A DNA stretch of 64,000 nt from Actibacterium mucosum KCTC 23349 (GCF_000647975.1 NZ_JFKE01000004.1:372001-436000); one strand, 5' to 3'; shown: positions 8,699 to 18,591, counted from the first letter of the stretch. The notes: generated from the sequence alone by a model not told the origin. Translations and numbers: made by a program.

Positions 8699-8873
8699 GA
8701 TCGTGTCTTTCTTGCTGGGGCGACGGGCCCCTGCCCGGCGCAATAAATCGCGGCCCGCCTAGCATGGCAGAAAGGCTTTGGAAAGCGTCATTCGCGAATT
8801 GAGGCCCATGCGCGGATTTGCAGCACCTATTGCCCGTGTTGACACCAGCGATGGAGTGGGTCAGTGCTGCGGC

Positions 8874-10718
8874 ATGCTGCGCATTTCTGACATATCCTAT
8901 TCGGTTGAAGGCAGGCCGCTGTTCGATGGCGCCTCGGCCACCATCCCTGCCGGGCACAAGGTGGGGCTAGTGGGCCGCAACGGTGCGGGTAAAACCACGC
9001 TGTTTAACCTGATCCGGGGTGACCTGACGCTGGAGGGTGGCGCAATCGAATTGCCCGCCCGCGCCCGCATTGGTGGCGTCAGCCAGGAGGTACCGGGCAA
9101 CGAGGTCTCGTTGCTGGACACGGTGCTGGCCGCCGATACCGAGCGCGCCGCGTTGATGGCCGAGGCCGAAACCGCCACCGACCCCACACGCATTGCCGAG
9201 GTGCAGACGCGGCTGGCCGATATCGACGCGTGGTCGGCCGAGGCGCGGGCGGCCTCGATCCTGAAGGGTCTGGGGTTTGACGATGCCGAACAGCGCATGC
9301 CGTGTTCGGCCTTTTCGGGCGGCTGGCGCATGCGGGTGGCTTTGGCCGCGGTGCTGTTTGCGCAGCCCGATCTGTTGCTCTTGGACGAACCGACGAACTA
9401 TCTGGACCTTGAAGGCGCGCTGTGGCTTGAGGCGTATCTGGCCAAATATCCGCACACGGTGCTGATCATCAGCCACGACCGGGGCCTGCTGAACCGCGCG
9501 GTGGGCGCAATCCTGCATCTGGACAACCGCAAGCTGACGCTGTGGCAGGGCCCTTACGACCAGTTTGCCCGCCAACGCGCCGAACAGCGCGCCGTGCAGG
9601 CCGCGCAGGCCAAAAAGCAAGAGGCGCGGCGGGCGCATCTGCAAAGCTTTGTCGACCGGTTCAAGGCCAAGGCCACAAAGGCCAAGCAGGCGCAAAGCCG
9701 GGTGAAGATGCTGGAAAAGATGGAGACGATCACCGCGCCCGAGGACGAGGCGCGCGTGGTCTTCACATTCCCTGAACCCGAAGAACTGTCGCCGCCGATT
9801 GTGGCCACCGAAAGCGCCTCGGTCGGGTATGATGGCAATGCGGTGCTGTCAAAACTGACGCTGCGCATTGATCAGGATGACCGGATCGCGCTGTTGGGTA
9901 AAAACGGTCAGGGCAAATCGACCCTGTCCAAGCTGTTGTCGGGGCGGCTGGTGGCGATGGGCGGGCGCATCACCACGGCCTCGAAACTGCGGATCGGGTT
10001 CTTTGCGCAGCATCAGGTGGATGAGCTGCGGGTGGAGGAAACGCCGCTGCAGCATATCGCGCGGGAACGCCCGGGCGAGGTGCAGTCGAAACTGCGCGCG
10101 CGGCTGGCGGGGTTTGGTCTGGGCGCCGATCAGGCCGAGACCGAGGTGGGCCGGCTGTCGGGCGGCCAAAAAGCGCGGCTGAGCCTGCTGTTGGCCACGC
10201 TGGACGCGCCGCATCTGCTGATCCTGGACGAACCCACCAACCATCTGGATATCGAAAGCCGCGAGGCGCTGGTGCAGGCGCTGACCGCCTATTCCGGCGC
10301 GGTGATTTTGGTCAGCCACGATATGCATCTGCTGTCGATGGTGGCCGACCGGCTTTGGCTGGTCAAAGACGGGCGCGTGGCGCCGTTTGACGATGATCTG
10401 GAGGCTTATCGCCGCCTGCTGCTGGCAAGCGACAAACCGGCCAGAAAGGCCGAAAAACCCAAGCCTGCGCGCCCGTCGCGTGACCAGATCCTCGCGCTGC
10501 GCGCCGAGGTGCGCAAATGCGAGGACAGGGTGACAAAGCTGAACGATATGCGCGACAAGCTGTCGGTGAAACTGGCCGCGCCCGAGATGTACGAGGACGG
10601 CAAAGCCGACGAGGCCGCCATTTGGCAAAAGAAATATGCCGAGGTGATGGACGGGCTGGACCGGGCCGAGGCGCTGTGGATGGCGGCGTTGGAAAAGCTG
10701 GAAGTCGCCGAGGGCTGA
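8874..10718 (+). CDS. ABC-F family ATPase (Uup/YheS-like)
   Basis: A 614-aa soluble protein with two ABC ATPase domains and no membrane segments. The first Walker A is GRNGAGKT (about 34-41) with signature FSGGWRMR; the second Walker A is GKNGQGKST (about 341-349) with signature LSGGQKARL. The charged linker between them, rich in Gln, Lys and Arg around residues 230-285, is the P-site tRNA interaction motif region of ABC-F proteins. A C-terminal basic and coiled-coil tail follows after about residue 520. ABC-F proteins act on the ribosome as translation factors or rescue factors. I start at the ATG at 8874 because family members begin MLRISDI; the longer frame is unsupported. Confidence 0.92.
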   Translation: MLRISDISYSVEGRPLFDGASATIPAGHKVGLVGRNGAGKTTLFNLIRGDLTLEGGAIELPARARIGGVSQEVPGNEVSLLDTVLAADTERAALMAEAETATDPTRIAEVQTRLADIDAWSAEARAASILKGLGFDDAEQRMPCSAFSGGWRMRVALAAVLFAQPDLLLLDEPTNYLDLEGALWLEAYLAKYPHTVLIISHDRGLLNRAVGAILHLDNRKLTLWQGPYDQFARQRAEQRAVQAAQAKKQEARRAHLQSFVDRFKAKATKAKQAQSRVKMLEKMETITAPEDEARVVFTFPEPEELSPPIVATESASVGYDGNAVLSKLTLRIDQDDRIALLGKNGQGKSTLSKLLSGRLVAMGGRITTASKLRIGFFAQHQVDELRVEETPLQHIARERPGEVQSKLRARLAGFGLGADQAETEVGRLSGGQKARLSLLLATLDAPHLLILDEPTNHLDIESREALVQALTAYSGAVILVSHDMHLLSMVADRLWLVKDGRVAPFDDDLEAYRRLLLASDKPARKAEKPKPARPSRDQILALRAEVRKCEDRVTKLNDMRDKLSVKLAAPEMYEDGKADEAAIWQKKYAEVMDGLDRAEALWMAALEKLEVAEG

Positions 10719-10720
10719 TC

Positions 10721-11347
10721 ATGGATACAACCTTTTACATCTCGGCCTTCGTCACGATGTTCGTGATCATCGATCCCATCGGGCTGACCCCGCTGTTTGC
10801 GGCGCTGACACAAGGGATGAGCGCGTCCGAGCGCCGCCGCATCGCCCTGCGGGCTTGTGTAATTGCCGTTGGCCTGCTGGCGCTGTTCGGGCTGTTGGGC
10901 GAGGCCGTTCTGGGCTTTGTCGGCATTTCCATGCCTGCCTTTCGCATCGCCGGGGGGCTGTTGTTGTTCCTGACCGCGCTGGACATGCTGTTTGAACGGC
11001 GCACCAAGCGGCGCGAGGATCAGGCCGAGGATGACCGACCCGACCCCTCGGTGTTCCCGCTGGCCACGCCGCTGCTGGCTGGTCCCGGCTCTATGGCGTC
11101 GATGATCCTGCTGGCCGGCGAGGTTGAGGGCGACATGGTGGCATTGACCGGGGTGATGGGCATCATGCTGGTGGTTGTTGTGCTGGGGTTCCTGATGTTT
11201 TTGACGGCAGGCCTGCTGGAGCGCGTCTTGGGCAAAACCGGCATCAACGTGGTCACACGGCTATTGGGCATGTTGCTGGCGGCCTTGTCGGTGCAGTTCG
11301 TTCTGGACGGGCTGCGCGATTTCGGTCTGACCTTGGCGGCGGGCTGA
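10721..11347 (+). CDS. MarC-family integral membrane protein
   Basis: A 208-aa protein with six hydrophobic segments. The conserved family features FVIIDPIGLTPLF near the N-terminus and PLLAGPGSMASMIL in the middle are present. The start overlaps nothing but lies two bases after the ABC-F stop, so the two are probably co-transcribed. MarC (UPF0056) proteins are widespread inner-membrane proteins of uncertain function; early links to multiple antibiotic resistance were not upheld. Confidence 0.9.
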   Translation: MDTTFYISAFVTMFVIIDPIGLTPLFAALTQGMSASERRRIALRACVIAVGLLALFGLLGEAVLGFVGISMPAFRIAGGLLLFLTALDMLFERRTKRREDQAEDDRPDPSVFPLATPLLAGPGSMASMILLAGEVEGDMVALTGVMGIMLVVVVLGFLMFLTAGLLERVLGKTGINVVTRLLGMLLAALSVQFVLDGLRDFGLTLAAG

Positions 11348-11387
11348 TCCGCCCCTACATTCAAAGGGTAACCCCGAAGGGAACCCG

Positions 11388-11969
11388 ATGTCTGAGAACG
11401 ATTTTGGCCAGTTGGCCTATCTGTCGCTGCTTTTGCTGGTGATCGGCGGCTATTTCCTGATCCAGAACCGCCACCGTCTTGGGGCAATGCTGCAACAAGC
11501 ATCCATCTGGGCGCTGATCTTTGTCGGTGTGATCGCGGCGGCCGGTCTTTGGGAAAACATGCGCGACGATGTTTTGCCGCGTCAGACGGTGATTGCCGAT
11601 CAGGGCGTGGTCGAGTTGCCCCGTGCACCGGATGGGCATTTCTACATGCTGGCGGATGTGAACGACACAGCCGTGCGGTTCGTTGTAGACACGGGCGCGA
11701 CCACCATCGTGTTGTCGATGGAAGATGCAGCGCGGGTCGGGATCGACACGGATCGCCTGGTTTTCCTGGGACGCGCCAACACCGCCAACGGCGAGGTGCG
11801 CACCGCAATGGTGAAACTGGACGAGCTGCGTATTGGCGAGCTGAGCGACCGAAACGTGCGCGCCTGGGTGAACGAAGGCGAATTGAATGGCTCGCTTCTG
11901 GGGATGAGCTATCTGGACCGGTTCGAACGGGTGGAGATCACCCGGGACACGATGCGCCTGATCCGCTGA
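11388..11969 (+). CDS. Membrane-anchored retropepsin-like aspartic protease (TIGR02281 type)
   Basis: A 193-aa protein with two N-terminal hydrophobic segments (residues 8-25 and 38-55), then a single aspartic protease domain with FVVDTGATTIVLS around residue 100. A second strand contains LNGSLLGMSYLDRF. The single Asp motif means it must dimerise, as in clan AA retropepsins. The domain is probably periplasmic. It follows marC after 40 bases, with GAAGGGAAC as a weak ribosome site. Substrates are unknown. Confidence 0.85.
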   Translation: MSENDFGQLAYLSLLLLVIGGYFLIQNRHRLGAMLQQASIWALIFVGVIAAAGLWENMRDDVLPRQTVIADQGVVELPRAPDGHFYMLADVNDTAVRFVVDTGATTIVLSMEDAARVGIDTDRLVFLGRANTANGEVRTAMVKLDELRIGELSDRNVRAWVNEGELNGSLLGMSYLDRFERVEITRDTMRLIR

Positions 11970-11983
11970 CCCTGTTAAATTGC

Positions 11984-12128
11984 GCGCCTGACGGCGCATT
12001 TCCCTTATCTCGCCCGTCGCCTGCGGCTTTGGGCTCGGGTCGGTGGTCGTTGCTAGCTTTTGCCCCGCGACAACCCGAGGGCCCGGCCGCAAGGCAGGGC
12101 GCGAGATATCACTTGCGCCGTCAGGCGC
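11984..12128. repeat. 145-bp inverted-repeat element
   Basis: The ends are a perfect 15-bp inverted repeat, GCGCCTGACGGCGCA at 11984-11998 and its complement at 12114-12128. Inside, the arms continue to pair imperfectly: TATCTCGCCC with GGGCGCGAGATA, and CCTGCGGC plus GCTCGGGT with ACCCGAGGGC and GCCGCAAGGC. The centre is a short T-rich loop near 12050-12062. It fills the gap between the protease gene and holC, whose last codons lie just beyond it. There is no ORF inside. It looks like a non-autonomous palindromic intergenic repeat and could fold in RNA as a bidirectional terminator. Confidence 0.8.
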
Positions 12129-12137
12129 TCCATTTGG

Positions 12138-12605
12138 TTACGTTGCGCTGTGTTCAGCCTTCTTCTCCCAACGGCCGGATTCCTCGGACCAGTATTGCGC
12201 GCCGATCCCGGCCCCGGTCAGGCGTTTCCACTGGCCACGCGCGTGGTTCAGCGCCTCCTCGTCATTACCGTCAAAGAGGACACAGGCGCGGGACAGTCCA
12301 GCGACCTCTCCCTCGGCGATCTCGGCCCCATCGATGGCCATGACGCACTCCGCGTTGTTTGGCGCGTCCGAAGCGGCGGTCAGTAGTACCGGCTGATCCG
12401 CGTCAAACCCCGATCCGGCCAACCCGTGGGGCAGAAAGCTTTCCTCGCCTGCCAGCCACAGTTGGCCATCCAGCTGCCGCAGACGCCCCTCATCCGTGCC
12501 ACGCAGGGCCACCCGCCAGCCTTGGGCCAGCGCGCGATCCAGTAGCGGGGGCAGCACATCCGCCAGCCCGCGGCGTGTAAGGTGATAGAAAAAGACTTCG
12601 GCCAT
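12138..12605 (-). CDS. holC: DNA polymerase III chi subunit
   Basis: A 155-aa protein starting MAEVFFYHLTRRGL with the chi-subunit layout: LADVLPPLLDRALAQGWRV, then FLPHGL and PNNAECVMAIDG. Chi connects the clamp loader to single-stranded DNA binding protein. Its start overlaps the pepA stop by one base, the same pepA-holC pairing found in many proteobacteria. The 145-bp inverted-repeat element follows its stop. Confidence 0.93.
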   Translation of the reverse strand: MAEVFFYHLTRRGLADVLPPLLDRALAQGWRVALRGTDEGRLRQLDGQLWLAGEESFLPHGLAGSGFDADQPVLLTAASDAPNNAECVMAIDGAEIAEGEVAGLSRACVLFDGNDEEALNHARGQWKRLTGAGIGAQYWSEESGRWEKKAEHSAT

Positions 12606-14074
12606 CAGCCCTCGAACCGGTCACGCACCAGCCGGTCCAGCGCCAGAACGCCCCAGCCGGTGGCCCCTTTGGGCGCCAACGCCGTTTCCGATTTGACCGA
12701 CGCCACACCTGCAATGTCCAGGTGGATCCACGGGGTTCCGTCCTGAACAAAACGCTGCAAGAACTGGCCCGCGGTGATCGAACCCGCCGGTCGGCCGCCG
12801 ATGTTCTTCATATCAGCGATGCGGCTGTCCAGCAGCTTGTCATAGGCTGGTGACAGGGGCAGTTGCCATGCCCCTTCGCCCTCGGCCGCGGCGGATTTCA
12901 GGAAATCGGCGGCAAAGCTGTCATCGTTCGAAAACACACCGGCGTTTTCGTGACCCAGCGCAATGATCATCGCGCCGGTCAGCGTGGCCAGGTTCACAAT
13001 CGCCGCCGGTTTATATTCCTGCTGCGCGTACCACAGCACATCGGCCAGCACCAAACGCCCCTCGGCATCGGTATTGATGATCTCAACCGTGTCGCCTTTC
13101 ATCGAGGTCACTACATCGCCGGGACGTGTGGCGCGGTCGGATGGCATGTTTTCCACCAGCCCCACAAGGCCAACCACATTGGCCGGCGCCTTGCGCAGTG
13201 CCAGGGCCCGCATAACGCCCGATACAACACCCGCGCCGCCCATATCCATGGTCATGTCTTCCATGCCGCCGGCCGGTTTCAGCGAGATGCCGCCGGTGTC
13301 AAAGACCACACCTTTGCCAACAAGGGCCAGCGGGGCCGCGTCTTTCTCACCACCGTTCCAGCGCATGACCACAACCTTGGAAGGGCTGGCCGAGCCATGA
13401 CCAACCGACAGGAGAAGACGCATACCAAGCTTTTCCAGCGCGTCCTCTTCCAGAATTTCAACGTCCAGTCCGATCTCTTGCATCGCAGCCAGGCGTGCGG
13501 CGAAATCTTCGGTTGTCAGGATGTTTGCAGGCTCGTTCGTCAGGTCGCGGGTAAAGAACACCCCCTCGGCCAGCGCGGCCATGGGGGCCGCGGCAGCGGC
13601 GGTTTCTTCGGGCTTGGAACACATAACGGTTATTGTGCCACGCGCCGACGCCTCGGCCGTTTTGTGCGCATTAAAGTTGTAGTCGCGCAGCGCAAGGCCC
13701 AGGGCAACTTCGTGCACCTTGGAGTTTGACCCCGCCAGAAGCAGTAGCGCCGCATCGCCGCGCAACTTGGACAGAGCCGCGCCTGCCTTCCGCGCATCGT
13801 CTTGCGAGGGGCGGCGTTCCAGGCGCACGACGTCGATTGCCTCGGCAGCCATGCCGGCCGGGAACGCCAATGTCTTGGCCTGACCGGATTTCATCTTGGC
13901 AAAAGCCTCGCTTTCGACGAATCGGACCAGCGCGCCCCGGGACAGTTTGTTGACCCGCCGAGCCGCCTGATCGAGCTTGCCCTCGGCGCCGATCAAAAGC
14001 GCGACCCGCCCTTCGGTCGCAGCGATTGCGTCAATCTCTGTAGGCTGAAACTCAATAATGGGTGGGGTGGTCAT
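12605..14074 (-). CDS. pepA: Leucyl aminopeptidase (M17)
   Basis: A 489-aa cytosolic two-zinc (or manganese) aminopeptidase. The M17 signature NTDAEGRL is at residues 334-341, and the metal-binding stretch GKGVVFDTGGISLKP at about 253-267 supplies Lys and Asp ligands. The N-terminal third is the regulatory macro-like domain. I choose the ATG at 14074, which has GGAG seven bases upstream; the ATG at 14080 is too close to it. It is co-transcribed with holC and divergent from lptF. Confidence 0.95.
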   Translation of the reverse strand: MTTPPIIEFQPTEIDAIAATEGRVALLIGAEGKLDQAARRVNKLSRGALVRFVESEAFAKMKSGQAKTLAFPAGMAAEAIDVVRLERRPSQDDARKAGAALSKLRGDAALLLLAGSNSKVHEVALGLALRDYNFNAHKTAEASARGTITVMCSKPEETAAAAAPMAALAEGVFFTRDLTNEPANILTTEDFAARLAAMQEIGLDVEILEEDALEKLGMRLLLSVGHGSASPSKVVVMRWNGGEKDAAPLALVGKGVVFDTGGISLKPAGGMEDMTMDMGGAGVVSGVMRALALRKAPANVVGLVGLVENMPSDRATRPGDVVTSMKGDTVEIINTDAEGRLVLADVLWYAQQEYKPAAIVNLATLTGAMIIALGHENAGVFSNDDSFAADFLKSAAAEGEGAWQLPLSPAYDKLLDSRIADMKNIGGRPAGSITAGQFLQRFVQDGTPWIHLDIAGVASVKSETALAPKGATGWGVLALDRLVRDRFEG

Positions 14075-14201
14075 CGGCATTCTCCGGAAATGTTCTCCAC
14101 CAAGACTTATGCGCTTGCAGGCCACATGACCAGATAGCAGTTTTCCCCGCCCCACAGATCGTCTAGGGTCGCGCTCGATCCTGTTGTCCTGGGGGGGACA
14201 T

Positions 14202-15338
14202 TTGCCGCGATTTGATCGCTATATCCTGTCGCAGCTTGTGGTGCTGTTCGGCTTCTTCTCGCTGGTCCTGGTTTCGGTCTACTGGGTCAACCGGGCGGTT
14301 GGGCTGTTTGATCAGTTGATCGGCGACGGACAGTCGGCATTGGTGTTCTTGCAGTTCACGGCCTTGTCGCTGCCAAATGTGGTTCGGCTGGTCCTGCCAG
14401 TTTCCGGTTTTGCCGCAACGGTTTACGCGATCAACCGCCTGACATCGGACAGCGAGCTGGTGGTGGCGCAGGCGATGGGCCTTTCCCCGTTTCGGCTGGC
14501 GCGTCCGGTCCTGGTTTTTGGCCTGCTGGTTGCGGCGCTGGTGTCGGTTTTGAACCATGTCCTGGTTCCGGCAAGCCGCGCTGAACTGCGCGAAAGGTCT
14601 GCAGAGATATCCGAGGACATCGCGGCGCAGATTCTGGTCGAGGGGCAATTCATCCATCCTTCCAAGGGGATAACGATTTTCATCGGCGAGATCACGCCGC
14701 TGGGTGAGTTGAACGACTTGCTGCTGGTCGACGAAACCGTACCGGGGCAAGACATTACCTATACCGCCGAGCGGGCGTTGCTTGTCTCGGCCGAGGACGG
14801 CCCAAAGCTGGTGATGTTCAACGGAATGGCGCAGGTGTTGCGGGTTGGGTCGAACACGATGTCGACAACCCGCTTTCAGGACGCCGTCTATGACGTGGCC
14901 GGGATGATTGCCGTGCGTTCGGATCAGCGCGTGGACATGCAGGGCCTGCCAACGATGACCCTGCTGCAGGCCGATCCGGTGATCGTGGCCTTGGCGGGCG
15001 AAACGCGGGCGAGTTTTCTTTACGAAGGCCACGCGCGAATTTCGCAACCCTTCCTGGCGGTGGCAGCGGCCCTGATCGGACTGGGTGCCTTGCTATTGGG
15101 CGGGTTCAGCCGGTTTGGCCTTTGGCGACAGATCCTGTTCGCATTTGTCCTGTTGATCATCCTGCAAGCGCTGGACAATTCCTCTGGGCAATTGGCACGC
15201 TCGGACGAAAACCTGTGGATCGCGGTTTACTTTCCACCGGTTGCCGGGATTGCCGTGGCCTGCATCATGTTTTGGATCGCGGGACGGCCAGATTTCGGCA
15301 AGCGCGCGAAACGCCCCCTTCCGGAGGCGACGGCATGA
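14202..15338 (+). CDS. lptF: LPS export permease LptF
   Basis: A 378-aa inner-membrane protein with six transmembrane segments (three at each end) around a large periplasmic domain. The start FDRYILSQLVVLFGFFSLVL is characteristic. LptF and LptG form the transmembrane part of the LptB2FG ABC transporter that extracts lipopolysaccharide from the inner membrane. I place the start at TTG 14202, where the protein would begin MPRFDRY after a G-rich ribosome site; a second TTG at 14184 is in frame but extends beyond family homologues. It overlaps lptG by four bases. Confidence 0.93.
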   Translation: MPRFDRYILSQLVVLFGFFSLVLVSVYWVNRAVGLFDQLIGDGQSALVFLQFTALSLPNVVRLVLPVSGFAATVYAINRLTSDSELVVAQAMGLSPFRLARPVLVFGLLVAALVSVLNHVLVPASRAELRERSAEISEDIAAQILVEGQFIHPSKGITIFIGEITPLGELNDLLLVDETVPGQDITYTAERALLVSAEDGPKLVMFNGMAQVLRVGSNTMSTTRFQDAVYDVAGMIAVRSDQRVDMQGLPTMTLLQADPVIVALAGETRASFLYEGHARISQPFLAVAAALIGLGALLLGGFSRFGLWRQILFAFVLLIILQALDNSSGQLARSDENLWIAVYFPPVAGIAVACIMFWIAGRPDFGKRAKRPLPEATA

Positions 15339-16435
15339 AACTGCACATGTATTTCGCGCGCAAATTCCTGCTGACATTGCTGAGTGTTCTGGCGGTTTTC
15401 CTGCTGTTTCTGCTGATGTTGGACGTCGTTGACCAACTGCGGCAGTTCGGGGGTGGAGAGATTTCGTCGGGCCAGGCACTGCAACTGTCGTTGCTGAGCG
15501 TGCCGACGGCGCTTTATCAGATCCTGCCCCTGGTTGTCTTGCTGGCCACGTTGGCGCTGTACCTGAGCCTTGCGCGAACATCCGAATTGGTGGTCAGCCG
15601 GGCCGCGGGGCGTTCGGCCCTGCGCAGCCTGGCCGCACCGGTGATCGCAATCCTGGTCGTGGGCGCCTTCAGCGTGGGGGTATTGAACCCCATGGTCGCT
15701 GCCACGTCCAAGCAATACGAGGTCCAAAAATCCACGCTGAGTGTCGGAACCCCGTCGGTCCTGTCGCTGAATCGCGGTGGCTTGTGGATGCGTCAGGGCA
15801 ACGCGGACGGACAGGTGGTTTTGCGCGCAGCGCGGTCCAACCTGGACGGAACCAGCCTGTTTGATGTGACCATTGTCGCCTTTGCCCCCGATGCAGGACC
15901 GATTTATCGCATTCAGGCGGCGTCGGCGGAACTGGGCGATGGCATGTGGCTGCTGAGCGAGGTGAAACGCTGGGAACTGGCGGCCGAGGTCACCAACCCG
16001 GAACAGGGCGCAACAACCCACGCAACGATGTCACTGCCAACGGACCTGACCCGCGACCGTATTCGCGACAGCTTCGGCGCGCCCTCGGCCATCCCGGTGT
16101 GGGAGTTACCGGCCTTTATCGAGGCGCTTGAACGCGCGGGCTTCTCGGCCCAAAGACACCGTGTCTGGCTGCAAATGGAACTGGCGCTACCGTTGGTATT
16201 TGTCGCCATGGTCTTGATCGCGGCCGGTTTCACCATGCGTCACACTCGGTTTGGGCGCACGGGCGTGATGGTTCTTATGGCGCTTGGAATGGGTTTGGCC
16301 CTGTTTTTCTTGCGCAGCTTTGCCCAAGTTCTGGGCGAAAACGGACAAATACCCGTAGCCCTTGCGGCCTGGGCCCCGCCTGTTATTGCGATTTTCCTGT
16401 CGTTGGGCGTTGTTTTGCATCTGGAGGACGGTTGA
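15335..16435 (+). CDS. lptG: LPS export permease LptG
   Basis: A 366-aa YjgP/YjgQ-family protein with the same six-helix plan as LptF: N-terminal helices at about 11-32, 52-80 and 98-118, a periplasmic beta-jellyroll in the middle, and three C-terminal helices. It begins MKLHMYFARKFL directly overlapping the lptF stop (ATGA), with CGGAGG upstream. Its stop shares one base with the lptD start. Together with LptF it forms the LPS extractor; the ATPase lptB is not in the window. Confidence 0.94.
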   Translation: MKLHMYFARKFLLTLLSVLAVFLLFLLMLDVVDQLRQFGGGEISSGQALQLSLLSVPTALYQILPLVVLLATLALYLSLARTSELVVSRAAGRSALRSLAAPVIAILVVGAFSVGVLNPMVAATSKQYEVQKSTLSVGTPSVLSLNRGGLWMRQGNADGQVVLRAARSNLDGTSLFDVTIVAFAPDAGPIYRIQAASAELGDGMWLLSEVKRWELAAEVTNPEQGATTHATMSLPTDLTRDRIRDSFGAPSAIPVWELPAFIEALERAGFSAQRHRVWLQMELALPLVFVAMVLIAAGFTMRHTRFGRTGVMVLMALGMGLALFFLRSFAQVLGENGQIPVALAAWAPPVIAIFLSLGVVLHLEDG

Positions 16436-18561
16436 TGCGCGCGATTCTTGGGGCTCTCTTGGCCATGATCTGGCTTTCCCTCCCTGTCGTCGCGCAGCAG
16501 CAGGAGCCAGCGCCGGCAACCCTGCTGGCCGATCAAATCTCGGTCACCGGGGCACGCAACGACATCCTGATCGCCGAGGGCCATGTCGAAGTTTTGTATG
16601 GCCCCCATATCCTGCGGGCAACGCGCATCGAATATCGCCGTGCCGAGGACATCATCCTGATCGATGGGCCGCTGAGCCTGGTTGCAGAAAACGGCGACAT
16701 CGTTCTGGCGGACAGTGGCGAGCTTTCGGCCGATCTGACTGCGGGCATCCTGAAATCGGCGCGACTGGTTCTGGACCAGCAGCTGCAACTGGCTGCGGCG
16801 AACCTGCACCGGGTCGGCGACCGCTTTTCCGTTCTGGACAACACGGTCGCCACGTCCTGCACCGTGTGCGACGGCGGGGTGCCGTTGTGGCAGATCCGGG
16901 CCCGGCGCATCATTCACGATCAGGAAGAACGGCAAATCTACTTTGATGATGCCCGGTTCGAGGTCGCAGGCCTGCCGGTCATGTACCTGCCGCGTTTGCG
17001 GCTGCCGGACCCCACGTTGGAGCGTGCCACCGGGTTCCTTCTGCCGCGCGTTCGGGCGTCGAACCTCGTGGGCCTCGGGATCGAGGTGCCCTATTTCATC
17101 ACCTTGGGTGATCACGCGGACCTGACACTGGCACCGTTCCTGTCGCGCCGGTCGCGCACGCTGGGCCTGCGCTATCGGCAGGCGTTTCGAAATGGCGAGA
17201 TCGAGGTCAACGCGGCGGGCACGCGCGATGACATTCTGACAAGTCGGAACCGTGGCTACCTTTATGCAAGCGGCGACTTTGACCTGCCGCGTGAGTTCAA
17301 GCTGGAATTTGATCTGCGCACAGTTTCGGACGAGGCCTATCTGCTGGACTATAGCATTGACAGTGCGGACCGTCTGGCAAGCCCCATTACCCTGTCCCGC
17401 ACCCTGCGTGATGAACAAATCACCGCGAACGCAACATATTATGAAACCCTGCGCAGCGGCGAAGACTCGGGCACGCTGCCGCGCACGATTGTCAGCGGTT
17501 CGTGGACACGTCGGTTTGTCCCCGGTCCGGTCGGAGGCATCGCCACGGCCGAATTTGACCTGTTTGCATTTAACCGCCCGTCGGGCGCTGACACGTTGGG
17601 CCGTGACCTTGAACGCGCCTCGGCCCGGCTAAACTGGCATCGCGACTGGACCACCAATAACGGTGTGGTTCTTGGCTTTACCGGCGCGCTGCATGCGGAT
17701 TATTTCAAGTATCAGGACGACAGTTTGCGTCCTGATGCAATTTTTCGGAGCGCTCAGTTTGGCGCGGTTGAACTGCGTTGGCCGATGATCCGGAACACCA
17801 CGGGCGGTGCCGTCGATACGTTGGAGCCCATTGCCCAACTGGTCTGGAGCCAGGCCGGCAACAGGAATATCGCGAACGAGGACAGTCTTGCCGTCGAGTT
17901 TGACGAGGGCAACCTGTTCGCCCTCAACCGGTTCCCCGGATCAGACGCGGTTGAGGAAGGTTTACGCCTGAACCTGGGTGTCAACTGGACACGCTACACC
18001 CAAACCGGTCTCAGCTTTGGTGCGACGTTAGGCCGTGTCATCCGCGAGAAACCTTCGGCACAGTTTGACACCAGCACCGGGTTGAACGGCTATACCAGCG
18101 ATTGGCTGGCGGCGGTGCGGGTAGACACCGGAACCGGGCTGACGCTGGGCAACCGGATGTTGTTCGATGATCAATTGTCCTTTTCGCAGAACGAGTTGCG
18201 CGTTGGATGGAACAGCGATCGCGCCAATTTCGCAACCTCGTACCTGTGGAGTGCCGCGGACCTGACCGCGAACCAAGCCACCGATATTTCAGAAGTACAG
18301 TTTGATGGCGGATATCGCTTCAACGCGAACTGGACCGGGCGTCTGGACTGGCGATATGACATTGAACAAAACCGCGCGGCGGAAACCGGGCTGGGTCTGG
18401 AATTCCGCAACGAATGCGTGGTTGTCGATCTTTCCCTCTCGCGTCGTTTCACGTCCTCGGCTAGTGTGAGGCCGTCAACCGATTTCGGGCTGACGGTGAC
18501 GCTTTCGGGTTTCGGCAACTCGCGAGCCGATCCGGTTAGCCGCAACTGTGTGAAGTTTTAG
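16435..18561 (+). CDS. lptD: LPS-assembly outer-membrane protein LptD
   Basis: A 708-aa outer-membrane protein. A signal peptide (residues 1-21, cut after VVA) precedes an OstA/LptA-like jellyroll (about 30-130), followed by a large C-terminal beta-barrel. Cys pairs lie at SCTVC (about 141-144) and near the C-terminus (EC..., NCVKF), consistent with the disulphides between N-domain and barrel known in LptD. The ATG at 16435 has GGAGG eight bases upstream. LptD with lipoprotein LptE inserts LPS into the outer leaflet. It follows lptFG and precedes the chaperone surA, which assists its folding. Confidence 0.95.
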   Translation: MRAILGALLAMIWLSLPVVAQQQEPAPATLLADQISVTGARNDILIAEGHVEVLYGPHILRATRIEYRRAEDIILIDGPLSLVAENGDIVLADSGELSADLTAGILKSARLVLDQQLQLAAANLHRVGDRFSVLDNTVATSCTVCDGGVPLWQIRARRIIHDQEERQIYFDDARFEVAGLPVMYLPRLRLPDPTLERATGFLLPRVRASNLVGLGIEVPYFITLGDHADLTLAPFLSRRSRTLGLRYRQAFRNGEIEVNAAGTRDDILTSRNRGYLYASGDFDLPREFKLEFDLRTVSDEAYLLDYSIDSADRLASPITLSRTLRDEQITANATYYETLRSGEDSGTLPRTIVSGSWTRRFVPGPVGGIATAEFDLFAFNRPSGADTLGRDLERASARLNWHRDWTTNNGVVLGFTGALHADYFKYQDDSLRPDAIFRSAQFGAVELRWPMIRNTTGGAVDTLEPIAQLVWSQAGNRNIANEDSLAVEFDEGNLFALNRFPGSDAVEEGLRLNLGVNWTRYTQTGLSFGATLGRVIREKPSAQFDTSTGLNGYTSDWLAAVRVDTGTGLTLGNRMLFDDQLSFSQNELRVGWNSDRANFATSYLWSAADLTANQATDISEVQFDGGYRFNANWTGRLDWRYDIEQNRAAETGLGLEFRNECVVVDLSLSRRFTSSASVRPSTDFGLTVTLSGFGNSRADPVSRNCVKF

Positions 18562-18591
18562 GCCGATAACAGCTCTGAGCAGAAAAAAACC

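Noticed and set aside
11984-12128. 145-bp inverted repeat considered as an insertion sequence
   Set aside because: It contains no transposase and is only 145 bp; I keep it as a palindromic repeat instead.
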